A DNA stretch of 40,247 bases from Prevotellaceae bacterium. GTDB lineage: Bacteria > Bacteroidota > Bacteroidia > Bacteroidales > Bacteroidaceae. The stretch spans positions 1 to 40,247 of the forward strand of contig JAFLUU010000003.1 of the NCBI GenBank assembly GCA_022508585.1. Direction: 5' to 3'. A program made the position numbers and the translations under genes. The notes below the pieces were generated by a model. The model was given only the letters and a program-made list of their open reading frames with translations, was not told where the DNA came from and searched no databases. This document shows positions 1 through 8,305 of this stretch, piece after piece. Every line of letters begins with the position of its first letter. Position 1 is the stretch's first letter.

Positions 1-170
1 GATTTTTTCATTTTTCACGACATTTCTACGCGCGCGGAGGCTCAAAAATCGCGCGCGGAGGCCTTTTCTATAAAATTTGAGGGGGATAGGTAATTTTTTT
101 AGGGGATAAGATGCGACAGGGTAGAGTGTTTTTGTCGGAATGTGGCATTTGCGTACTCCTTTGTAAATAT
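1..170. repeat. Copy of the CGACATTTCTACGCGCG repeat family at window start
   Basis: TTTCACGACATTTCTACGCGCGCGGAGGCTCAAAAATCGCGCGCGGAGGCCTTTTCTATAAAATTTGAGGGG matches 16160-16240. Confidence 0.75.
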
Positions 171-207
171 ATAGTGTATGGTAAATGGCTAATTGGTAGA
201 TTGTTAT

Positions 208-215
208 TATCTTTG
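208..215 (+). promoter_or_regulatory. Bacteroidetes -7 promoter motif (TATCTTTG) upstream of MG2-like gene
   Basis: TAnnTTTG consensus 58 bp upstream of ATG 273. Confidence 0.55.
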
Positions 216-272
216 CAAAAATCGTTGCCGGCAATGCTCACTGCACCTGCGGCTATCAAAAAAACTATCACC

Positions 273-3002
273 ATGAAACGATTACTCCTCTCCCTCGTGG
301 CAGCCATAGCCATAGCGGCTCACTGCGCCACGCCCGACATCGACAGCTGGTCGCGGGAGCGCGACTGCTGCATTAACATTGATAGTGCTGCGAGCCGCGA
401 GCTCGACAGCACCGCACTCAAACGATTAGCACAGTTTGCGGGCAATATGCTGACCTACAACAACAATTTCACACAGGAGAAGGTGTATCTGCACTTAGAC
501 AACAATGGTTACATCGCCGGTGAGACCATCTGGTTTAAGGCTTACGTCTTCAAGGCCGCCAGTCTGCTGCCTACCGACATGAGCAAGGTGCTTTATGTCG
601 AGCTGCTCGACCCCGACGGCGAATTAGTGGAGCGCAAGACACTGCGCGTGGACAATGGGCGCACCTACGGCGAGTTTGAGCTCGACCCACAGATTGCCCA
701 CCCGGGCTACTACGAGGTGCGCGCCTACACCCGCGCTATGCTCAACTGGGATCAGGCGTATCTCTACAGCCGTGTGCTGCCTATCTACGCTCAGCCCGCC
801 GACTCGGTGAACTTCACGAACATGACGCTCCCTTACCACGAGTATGATACCAACAAGCGCTCCACTTCGCGCAAGGAGCCCACGCCTATGCTGCCCGACG
901 GCGTGCAGAAGAGCAGCGACCTGCGGCTCACGTTCTACCCCGAGGGCGGACACATCACCAAGGGCATTGCTTCGCGCGTCGCCTTCAAGATAACTGATAA
1001 GCAGGGGCTGCCGCAGGACGGCAAAATCACTGTTCGCTCAGCCGAGGGCAGCGTGGTGGCCGGTGCCGACATTCTCCATGATGGAATGGGCGTTGTTCAG
1101 CTCCCTGCGGACTGGAATGGAGGCTCTGCCATAGCCACCGATGAGGAGGGTAAGGAGCATACTTTTGCCTTGCCCGACCCGCGACCCGAGGGCTGCGACC
1201 TTCAGGTCGGCAGCAGCCATGAGGAGGGTTTGGACATCACTATTCGCTCCTCCTCCGCCTACTCCGGGCGCCCGCTCGGCCTCTCCGTGAGCAGTCGCGG
1301 CACGCTTCTCTACTTCGACACGGTAAATCCACAACCGGAGGCACACATAAACCTCCCCTACGACAAGTTGCGCGACGGCATTGCGCAAATCACTCTCTTT
1401 ACCGATGAGGGCGAGGTGCTCAGCGAGCGCCTCGCGTGGGTACAGCCGCACAAGCCGCAGCCGCAGATGACCATTCGGCAAAATCAGGAGGTCTATCAGC
1501 CCTTCCAGCCCATTGTGTTAGACATCAGCCTCGCCGACAGCGAGGGGCAGCCGCTGCAAGCCGACTTCTCGCTGAGTGTGCGCGACGCCGCCACCGAGGT
1601 TGGTCGCGACGAGTGCTCGCTTATGTCCGAGATGCTGCTCGCCTCCGACCTCAAGGGCTACATTCATAACCCCGACTACTACTTTGCCTCCGACGATGAG
1701 GCGCACCGCCAAGCCCTTGACCTCTTGCTGATGGTGCAGGGCTGGCGCAGGTACGAGTGGACGGAGATGAGCGGCGTCAAGCCCTTTGAACCGAACCAGC
1801 CTTTCGAGGCGGGGCTCACGCTCATCGGCCAACTGGCCGATACTCACGCGGCGTCTAAAAATCTCAAGTTGCAGGGTAGTCTCGACATCAACTTCTTGAT
1901 GCAGACGCTCAACGGTACGAGAATTTTTAATGTGCAAACCGACGACAAGGGCTACTTTGCTGTACAGATGCCCGACTTCAACGGCGACGCGCCCTCGGTC
2001 ATGACCGTTACCAACAAGAAAGACAAACGCATCTACAGCACTTTCAAACTCGACCGCAACTTCTCGCCCGGCATTCTGCCCTATGAGCCGCAGCAGGTGC
2101 TCGAACACGTCTTTATCGGCGCCGCTCGCACCGAAGCCATGAGCCAACAGCCCGACACTTTCGAGTGGCAGGACACTATTCCCGACAATATCTCTCGCCT
2201 TATCAGCCTTAACGAAGTTACTGTCAAGGCAAAGCGCCCGCTTGGCTACACTCCGGGCTCCCGCTTCACGTGGATGGGCGGCGAGGACGCCACTCGGCTC
2301 TCCGCCACTCGTTTTTATAACCTCAAGGAGGAGCTCGACCGCTATCTCGATGAGGGCAACAGCGTGCCTATCGTCTGGGAGTGGCTCGCGGAGCGCAATC
2401 CTAACCTTCTCTACTACCCTGCGACCAATGAGATGTGGTATAAAGGCCGCCGTGTAATCGTTTTGATTGACAATAACCCTATTCCATACTATACGCCTAC
2501 AAATAGGTGGAACGATGTAAACGATGACATCAATATCGACAAGATTCACGGCAGGGTAAACAGTGCTACTCAAAGTACATTCTACGAGATGAACAACTTT
2601 CAGTCGATGAGCATCGTGGAGAACGAGGCTGTAGTCAACAACATAGTGCAGACAGCCATACAAAACGCTACTGCAGGGCAATTTACGCCCCCCGGAAGCG
2701 TCGCCATCTTCCTTTACACTCGTACCGACCTGCGTCAGCCCAACACCTACCGCCGTGGTACACGGTGGATCAACATTCACGGCTACTCGCTCTGCCAAGA
2801 TTTCTACAGCCCCGACTACAGACAGCAAGATGTGCCCACTCAGACCGACCACCGCCGCACTCTCTACTGGGCGCCCGACCTTATCACCGACACCGAGGGC
2901 AAAGCCAACGTTATCTTCTACTCCGGCTCGCGCCCCGACGAGCGTCTGTACATCAACGTGCAGGGAATAGCCGTCAACGGCCAGATGTTTGAAAAGAAAT
3001 AA
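273..3002 (+). CDS. Large exported protein with MG2/alpha-2-macroglobulin-like domain (Bacteroidetes MG2 / carboxypeptidase-regulatory-like family)
   Basis: Part of ORF 111..3002; preferred start ATG 273 gives signal peptide MKRLLLSLVAAIAIAAHC; MG2-like segment EKVYLHLDNNGYIAGETIWFKAYVF...GYYEVRAYTRAMLNWD. Confidence 0.75.
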   Translation: MKRLLLSLVAAIAIAAHCATPDIDSWSRERDCCINIDSAASRELDSTALKRLAQFAGNMLTYNNNFTQEKVYLHLDNNGYIAGETIWFKAYVFKAASLLPTDMSKVLYVELLDPDGELVERKTLRVDNGRTYGEFELDPQIAHPGYYEVRAYTRAMLNWDQAYLYSRVLPIYAQPADSVNFTNMTLPYHEYDTNKRSTSRKEPTPMLPDGVQKSSDLRLTFYPEGGHITKGIASRVAFKITDKQGLPQDGKITVRSAEGSVVAGADILHDGMGVVQLPADWNGGSAIATDEEGKEHTFALPDPRPEGCDLQVGSSHEEGLDITIRSSSAYSGRPLGLSVSSRGTLLYFDTVNPQPEAHINLPYDKLRDGIAQITLFTDEGEVLSERLAWVQPHKPQPQMTIRQNQEVYQPFQPIVLDISLADSEGQPLQADFSLSVRDAATEVGRDECSLMSEMLLASDLKGYIHNPDYYFASDDEAHRQALDLLLMVQGWRRYEWTEMSGVKPFEPNQPFEAGLTLIGQLADTHAASKNLKLQGSLDINFLMQTLNGTRIFNVQTDDKGYFAVQMPDFNGDAPSVMTVTNKKDKRIYSTFKLDRNFSPGILPYEPQQVLEHVFIGAARTEAMSQQPDTFEWQDTIPDNISRLISLNEVTVKAKRPLGYTPGSRFTWMGGEDATRLSATRFYNLKEELDRYLDEGNSVPIVWEWLAERNPNLLYYPATNEMWYKGRRVIVLIDNNPIPYYTPTNRWNDVNDDINIDKIHGRVNSATQSTFYEMNNFQSMSIVENEAVVNNIVQTAIQNATAGQFTPPGSVAIFLYTRTDLRQPNTYRRGTRWINIHGYSLCQDFYSPDYRQQDVPTQTDHRRTLYWAPDLITDTEGKANVIFYSGSRPDERLYINVQGIAVNGQMFEKK

Positions 3003-3094
3003 CACTGCGAGCTGCCGCCAAGTCGGCTTTCCTGAAAGTTTAGCCCCGTTATAACAAATTTTACGTCGGGCTTGGATACTTTGCGTTTTATTGT

Positions 3095-3102
3095 TACCTT
3101 TG
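3095..3102 (+). promoter_or_regulatory. Bacteroidetes -7 promoter motif (TACCTTTG) upstream of the riboswitch
   Basis: TAnnTTTG immediately 5' of the riboswitch. Confidence 0.6.
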
Positions 3103-3109
3103 CAATGTC

Positions 3110-3290
3110 AAGGTTTGATGCGCACGTTGTGCGTTGCAATTAAAAGGGAACGGGGTGAAAATCCCCGACAGTCCCGCTGCTGTAAAGTTCCGTTGTCATC
3201 CGCCGCGACAATGCCACTGAGCCGCTGCGCGAGCAGCACTTGGGAAGGCGCGGAGTGATGGGAACAAGTCAGAAGACCTGCCTTGCCATA
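3110..3290 (+). ncRNA. Cobalamin (B12) riboswitch
   Basis: Diagnostic blocks: AAAAGGGAACGGGGTGAAAATCCCCGACAGTCCCGCTGCTGTAA, GCCACTGAG, TGGGAAGGCG, GGAACAAGTCAGAAGACCTGCC; upstream of TonB receptor. Confidence 0.95.
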
Positions 3291-3298
3291 ACTATCGA

Positions 3299-3317
3299 CA
3301 GCCTCGAGGAAAGGCTG
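3299..3317 (+). promoter_or_regulatory. Short hairpin CAGCC-TCGAGGAAA-GGCTG just before the btuB-like start, possible expression platform
   Basis: Perfect 5-bp stem with purine-rich SD-like loop, 8 nt before ATG 3326. Confidence 0.4.
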
Positions 3318-3325
3318 ATGTTAAT

Positions 3326-5329
3326 ATGGTATCGTTCCGACAAACTTACGCAAGAGTTCTGCGCGTTTTGCTATTGCTTGTGTGCCTTAACGGCACAGCG
3401 GAAGCGCAGATAGCCGATAGCCTGGCAGGCAGTCGGTTGGGCGAAGTGCGCATCAAAGCTACCAAGAAGCTCAAGACTCTCCGCAACGCCGCTCCCGAAC
3501 AGACGCTCGACGCCAAAACGCTCGAGCAGATAGGCGCACAATCTCTCAGCGACGCCGTGCGCCACATGGCCGGCGTTACTCTGCACGACTACGGCGGCGC
3601 AGGCGGCCTCAAGACCGTCTCTGTGCGCGGACTCGGCGCTCAATTCACCGGTGTGAGCTACGACGGCGTCGCCCTTAGCGACATTCAGACAGGGCAGATA
3701 GACCTTCAGCGCTACACCCTCAACGATGTGCAGCAGGTCGACCTCCTTATAGGCGATGGCAATGACATCTTCATCGCCGCTCGCGACGCCCAGATGCCCG
3801 CGCTGCTCAAAATACGCACCCTGACAGACAATCACTCCGACTCCCTCTGGCATCTATCCGCCCAGACCGTGCTTGGTTCATGGGGCTACACCAATCCGAT
3901 GCTCAAGGTCAGCAAACGTTGGCGCAAACTCGACTTTTCTGCCCTCGGCGATTACATCTACGCTGAAAACGACTATCCTTTCATCATCTACAACATTCAA
4001 CAGCGGCTGCACAAGCACCGTGTCAACAGCATGATGAACCAAAGCCATGCCGAGTTCAACATAAACTATCGCCCCCACGACCTGCACACTATCGCCCTCA
4101 AGCTATATTATTACGACAACGACCGACAGTTGCCCGGCATCGTGCGTTACTACTCCGCCGAGAGCAAACAGACACTCCGTGAGCAGACTGCGTTCGCTCA
4201 GATGCAGTATAAGGGACAGCAGAACGACAATCTCAAAGTCAAGGTGGCAGGAAAATGGAATTGGAACGAGTCTAAATATCGCGATCGCCTTTATTCTGAA
4301 GGTATTATGGACGGGAATTACTGGCAGCGCGAGGGTTATCTGTCTGGTGCCGCTCTTTGGCGACCGCTTGACGACTTTAGTGTTAGTTTTGCCGGCGATT
4401 TTGTGCGTAATGGCCTTCATAGTCGCAATATGATGCTCAGCGATGTATGTCCCGTGCGTAAATCTTTTCTAAACACCGCTGCTTTGCGCTGGGAACGCGA
4501 CTTTTTATCTCTTTCGATGCGCATTTTGCACTCTACGCACCTAAATAGCGTGAAAAAAGGCGAGCAAGAGCAGGATTATAGGCACTGGAGCCCATCGGCA
4601 GGTGCATCATTGCGGTGGGGAAAGTCGTGGGCGATGCGAATAATGTGGAAGGATATTTTCAGAATGCCGTCGTTTAATGAATTATACTTCTTCCACCGCG
4701 GAGCTTCATCGTTGAAACCGGAGCGAACACGGCAGTGGAACGCAGGAATATCGTGGAACGGGCGGATTTCATCGACCTTACGCGGCACATTCTCGGCAGA
4801 CGGATATATAAATAAGGTAAAAGACAAGATAGTCTGCATTCCCTACAATTTATTTCTCTCGCGCAATGTAAATGCTGCCAAAGTAACGGTGCACGGAGTG
4901 GATCTCGCGCTCAGTTTGGACTATGCGTTGACATCTAATCACGCTCTTGAGTTACAAGGGCACTACTCTTACATCAGCGCGCTCGACCGTTCTGCACCGA
5001 CTGCCACCGCCTACAAAAAACAAATCGCTTATATTCCGGAAAACAGCTACAGCAGCGTGGCGACATGGCGCAATCCGTGGCTGAATGTCTCGCTCACGGC
5101 ATACGGCGTCGGCAAACGCTGGGCGACCAACGAGCACACGGCAGGAACGAGCGTGGCCGGCTACACGGATATTGGCGCCACTCTGTTTCGCGACTTCAAA
5201 CTGAAAGGGAATCACAAGCTCACCGCATCGTTTAATGTCAGCAATTTATTAGATAAGCAGCACGAAGTCATTTCGGGCTATCCGATGCCTGGCATTGGCT
5301 GGCGCGCCAAAGTTCGATGGGAGTGGTAG
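3326..5329 (+). CDS. btuB: TonB-dependent outer-membrane receptor, BtuB-like (cobalamin)
   Basis: 667 aa; plug-like EQTLDAKTLEQIGAQSLSDAVRHMAGVTLHDYGGAGGLKTVSVRGLGAQFTGVSYDGV; C-terminal beta-barrel ending in aromatic W; directly downstream of cobalamin riboswitch. Confidence 0.85.
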   Translation: MVSFRQTYARVLRVLLLLVCLNGTAEAQIADSLAGSRLGEVRIKATKKLKTLRNAAPEQTLDAKTLEQIGAQSLSDAVRHMAGVTLHDYGGAGGLKTVSVRGLGAQFTGVSYDGVALSDIQTGQIDLQRYTLNDVQQVDLLIGDGNDIFIAARDAQMPALLKIRTLTDNHSDSLWHLSAQTVLGSWGYTNPMLKVSKRWRKLDFSALGDYIYAENDYPFIIYNIQQRLHKHRVNSMMNQSHAEFNINYRPHDLHTIALKLYYYDNDRQLPGIVRYYSAESKQTLREQTAFAQMQYKGQQNDNLKVKVAGKWNWNESKYRDRLYSEGIMDGNYWQREGYLSGAALWRPLDDFSVSFAGDFVRNGLHSRNMMLSDVCPVRKSFLNTAALRWERDFLSLSMRILHSTHLNSVKKGEQEQDYRHWSPSAGASLRWGKSWAMRIMWKDIFRMPSFNELYFFHRGASSLKPERTRQWNAGISWNGRISSTLRGTFSADGYINKVKDKIVCIPYNLFLSRNVNAAKVTVHGVDLALSLDYALTSNHALELQGHYSYISALDRSAPTATAYKKQIAYIPENSYSSVATWRNPWLNVSLTAYGVGKRWATNEHTAGTSVAGYTDIGATLFRDFKLKGNHKLTASFNVSNLLDKQHEVISGYPMPGIGWRAKVRWEW

Positions 5330-5396
5330 GTGTGAAAAAGTCCTGCATATTTTTAATTAACACCATAATTTATTATCCTTAAACTACAAAAGCATT

Positions 5397-6482
5397 ATGA
5401 AAAACCTTTGGAGACTAACAATGGTCGCTGTGTGCGCACTGATGCTCACGGCTTGTAGCGATGACGACAACAATCCCACACCTCCGGACGATGGCGACAC
5501 GCCGAAAACCACCACCGGCGTTTATGTAATCAGTCAGGGCAACATTTACAGCAGCATCGACGGAGCGTTGACTTACTACAATCCTCTCAACAGCGACAAC
5601 ACCACTCGCATCTTCGCCTCTGCCAACGGCCGCGCCCTCAAAGGCACGCCCAACAACGGCCTTGTCTACGGCAGCAAGCTCTACATCGCCTGCACTGACG
5701 AGAACCTGATAGAAGTTGCCGACGCCAAGACAGCGAAAAGCATCAAGCAGATACCGCTGCAAGGCGCACGCCGCATTATTGCCGACGGCGGCTACCTGTA
5801 TGCCACCTCATTTTTTGGCAATGTCGTTGCCAAGATAGACACCGCCGAGCTTGCAGTGGTGCAGACCGTGGAAACGGGCACTTATCCCGAGGGTATGGCA
5901 GTGATGGACGGCAAACTCTATGTTGCCAACTCCGGCTATGGATATGGCAACACCGTCAGCGTGATAAACCTCGCCGATTTCACAGCAGAAGAGCCTCTTA
6001 CCGTGCCGACCAACCCCATAGACATTTACAACTGCGGCGGCACGCTCTACCTGCGCACCAGCGGCGAATATAATAGCGACATCTTTACATACGAAGTCAA
6101 TCCCGCTATTTATATGCTCCGCGACGGCACATCGACCTACCTCGCCGACGCCACAATCTGCGCTGCCGGCAAGGATTGCCTCTACTTCATCGACGACAAC
6201 TACTACAAAGACGCGAAGACCTTCGGCCGCATCAAACTCAGCGACAACAGCATCGAGCCGTTGCGCCTCGACTACGGAGGCGTGCCCCACCCCTTCGCCA
6301 TTGCCGAAGAGCCCACCACAGGAGACATCTACATCACTTCCTACAGCGATGTGGTTTATGCCGGTGATATTCACGCAGCCGACTACAACAGCGACGGCTA
6401 CTGCGTGAGATTCGACAAAGACGGACGGCACCTCGACCAATTCGTTGTAGGAGTAAGCGCCGGCGCGATTATCTTCTTCTAA
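5397..6482 (+). CDS. btuG: YncE/DUF5074-like beta-propeller surface lipoprotein, BtuG-like
   Basis: 361 aa; lipobox LMLTACSDDD; repeated propeller strands (GKLYVANSGYGYGNTVSVINLADF); position after BtuB-like receptor. Confidence 0.7.
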   Translation: MKNLWRLTMVAVCALMLTACSDDDNNPTPPDDGDTPKTTTGVYVISQGNIYSSIDGALTYYNPLNSDNTTRIFASANGRALKGTPNNGLVYGSKLYIACTDENLIEVADAKTAKSIKQIPLQGARRIIADGGYLYATSFFGNVVAKIDTAELAVVQTVETGTYPEGMAVMDGKLYVANSGYGYGNTVSVINLADFTAEEPLTVPTNPIDIYNCGGTLYLRTSGEYNSDIFTYEVNPAIYMLRDGTSTYLADATICAAGKDCLYFIDDNYYKDAKTFGRIKLSDNSIEPLRLDYGGVPHPFAIAEEPTTGDIYITSYSDVVYAGDIHAADYNSDGYCVRFDKDGRHLDQFVVGVSAGAIIFF

Positions 6483-6487
6483 ACCCC

Positions 6488-6513
6488 AGCAGGTCTCGGG
6501 ACGAGCCTGCTGC
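6488..6513 (+). terminator. Hairpin CAGCAGG-n12-CCTGCTG after btuG-like gene
   Basis: Perfect 7-bp inverted repeat 6 nt after the stop; weak T-run, so may be an intercistronic stem. Confidence 0.4.
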
Positions 6514-6578
6514 ATAAATATTGATGCTGCCTGCGCCGCCCAAGGGCGCGACAGGCAGGTATCATGCACCGAGTGGCG

Positions 6579-6651
6579 CAGCCCTGAGGGCTGTTTTACG
6601 CGGCAAGTCCGCAGCAGAACCGCTGGTCGATTTAAACAGCCCTAAGGGCTG
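6579..6651. repeat. Two copies of dispersed palindrome CAGCCCTRAGGGCTG (6579-6593, 6637-6651) with TTTTACGCGGCAAGTCCGC between them
   Basis: Near-identical to copies at 22702 and 39907-40162. Confidence 0.8.
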
Positions 6652-6674
6652 CGACCTACATACTGCAAAAAGTA

Positions 6675-7823
6675 ATGAAAAGAATTTTCCATGTTATAGT
6701 TGTTGTTATTCTCGCAGTAGACATAACAATGCTCGCCAGCTGCGCGAACAAAGCCGACAGCACGACGGGCGAAATCGTGGAGCTGAAGTATGCCACCCTG
6801 CTGAGCATAGAGCAGCGCGACGGCTATCGCCTCGTCATCGTCAAAGACCCATGGAATGCCCACTCGGTGCTTCATAAATACGCCCTCATCGACCACGATG
6901 CTGCCAAGCCGGCAGACATCGACGACCACACCACAGTGTTGCGCGTGCCGCTCAGACGAATGTGCGTCGCCACCTCCGTGCATGCCGGCCTTATGGACAA
7001 GTTGGGCGCTCTGGGCAGCGTCAAGAGCGTCTGCGAGGGCAAATACATTTTTAACACCGCCATAAAGGAGGCGCTCAAGGCAGGCGACATCAAGGATGTG
7101 GGCAGCGGTCTCAATCCCAGCGTGGAGATGATTGCGCAATTAGAGACCGATGCCCTGCTGATGTCGCCCTTTGAAGGCGCGAGCTACGGATTGCTCGAGA
7201 AGACCGGCATTCCCATCATCGAGTGCGCCGACTATATGGAGCGCTCCGCCCTCGGGCGCGCCGAGTGGATGCGCTTCTACGGCATTCTGGCAGGCAAGGA
7301 GCGCGAGGCTGACAGCCTCTTCCGCGAAATAGTAGAGAACTACGAAGAGCTGACAGCGCTGGCCGCCACTGCCACCACGCGCCCCAAACTGCTGACTGAT
7401 ATGCTCAACGGCAACATCTGGTATGTGCCTGGCGGCGGCAGCATCTACGGCACTCTCTATCGCGATGCCGGTGCCGACTTCAGCATAGCCGACGACGGCG
7501 TGAGCGGCAGCCAGCCTCTGTCGGCGGAGAAGGTGCTGGCCACGGCAAAGGACGCCGATGTCTGGATTATCAAGTACAGCCGCCCCGAGGACTACACTCT
7601 TGCCGAGCTGAAGGGCGAGAATGCTCTCTACAATCAGCTCGCGCCGCTACACAGCGGCCGCGTGTTCGGCTGCAATGCCCTCAAGGTGCCGTTTTATGAG
7701 GAGGCGCCTTTTCGTCCCGACCTCCTGCTGAGAGATATTGTCTGCATACTCCACCCCGAACTGCTGCCCGGTTACCGAACGGTCTTTTATTCTGCCTTAA
7801 AACCAGCCCTAAAGGCTATTTAG
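6675..7823 (+). CDS. btuF: Periplasmic cobalamin/iron-type ABC transporter substrate-binding lipoprotein, BtuF-like
   Basis: 382 aa; lipobox ITMLASCAN; VPLRRMCVATSVHAGLMDKLGALGSVKSVC...SVEMIAQLETDALLMSPFEG...TGIPIIECADYMERSALGRAEWMRFYGILAGKEREADSLF typical of type III periplasmic binding proteins. Confidence 0.85.
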   Translation: MKRIFHVIVVVILAVDITMLASCANKADSTTGEIVELKYATLLSIEQRDGYRLVIVKDPWNAHSVLHKYALIDHDAAKPADIDDHTTVLRVPLRRMCVATSVHAGLMDKLGALGSVKSVCEGKYIFNTAIKEALKAGDIKDVGSGLNPSVEMIAQLETDALLMSPFEGASYGLLEKTGIPIIECADYMERSALGRAEWMRFYGILAGKEREADSLFREIVENYEELTALAATATTRPKLLTDMLNGNIWYVPGGGSIYGTLYRDAGADFSIADDGVSGSQPLSAEKVLATAKDADVWIIKYSRPEDYTLAELKGENALYNQLAPLHSGRVFGCNALKVPFYEEAPFRPDLLLRDIVCILHPELLPGYRTVFYSALKPALKAI

Positions 7824-7840
7824 TCCGGCAAATCCGCAGC
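7804..7840. repeat. Diverged copy of the dispersed palindrome (CAGCCCTAAAGGCTATTTAGTCCGGCAAATCCGCAGC) overlapping the 3' end of btuF-like CDS
   Basis: Alignment by eye with 6579-6616 and 22702-22716; supplies the final codons and is followed at once by the stop. Confidence 0.65.
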
Positions 7841-7877
7841 GAAGCGGCACAAAAGGATCGTAACGACCCTTGATTTT

Positions 7878-8051
7878 TTACAAAAAGCCGACATCGCTTG
7901 TCGAAATAAGGATTTTTTCAGAACACCTTGACCAAGAACTCTGAGTTTCTTGACCAAGGTGTTTGCGTTTCTTGACCAAGAAGTTTGAACTTCTTGGTCA
8001 AGGTGTCCTAAGGACACTATCATTTCGACAAGCGATAACGACATTTTGTAA
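7878..8051. mobile_element. MITE-like element: ~62-bp imperfect terminal inverted repeats enclosing a 22-bp periodic CTTGnnCAAG array
   Basis: Left TTACAAAAAGCCGACATCGCTTGTCGAAATAAGGATTTTTTCAGAACACCTTGACCAAGAAC versus revcomp right TTACAAAATGTCGTTATCGCTTGTCGAAATGATAGTGTCCTTAGGACACCTTGACCAAGAAG. Confidence 0.7.
7927..8002. repeat. Four CTTG(AC/GT)CAAG units starting at 7927, 7949, 7971 and 7993 (exact 22-bp period)
   Basis: Direct positional count. Confidence 0.85.
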
Positions 8052-8219
8052 TGGTTTGCACGAGATATTGCGCGGCGAGATAAGGATAAGGTGGGGCGAA
8101 GTGAGGATATGGGGCAGGCTGCACGATATTTGGCGCGCATTTCAGCATAATTATACTGCAAAAGTTGTGAAAAAGAATTTTTAACACATCATTTTTGCAA
8201 AGATATGCAAATAATGTCG

Positions 8220-8227
8220 TAACTTTG
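8220..8227 (+). promoter_or_regulatory. Bacteroidetes -7 promoter motif (TAACTTTG) upstream of the C1-like peptidase
   Basis: TAnnTTTG consensus. Confidence 0.5.
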
Positions 8228-8305
8228 ACCACCTAAGGCGTCTCCTTGTCTGCGCATGGCGACACAAGGGGACTGAGACGAAAAATCATAACACCCAATA
8301 ACAAA

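Noticed and set aside
1436-1669. Overlapping plus-frame small ORF inside the MG2-like gene
   Set aside because: Arg/Ala-rich off-frame translation fully embedded in a better supported CDS.
1518-3005. 495-aa minus-strand ORF
   Set aside because: Antisense to the MG2-like gene with no recognisable motif; mirror ORF.
7927-8002. CRISPR-like array
   Set aside because: Four short 10-bp palindromic words with a 22-bp period, no 25+ bp repeats with unique spacers, no cas genes.
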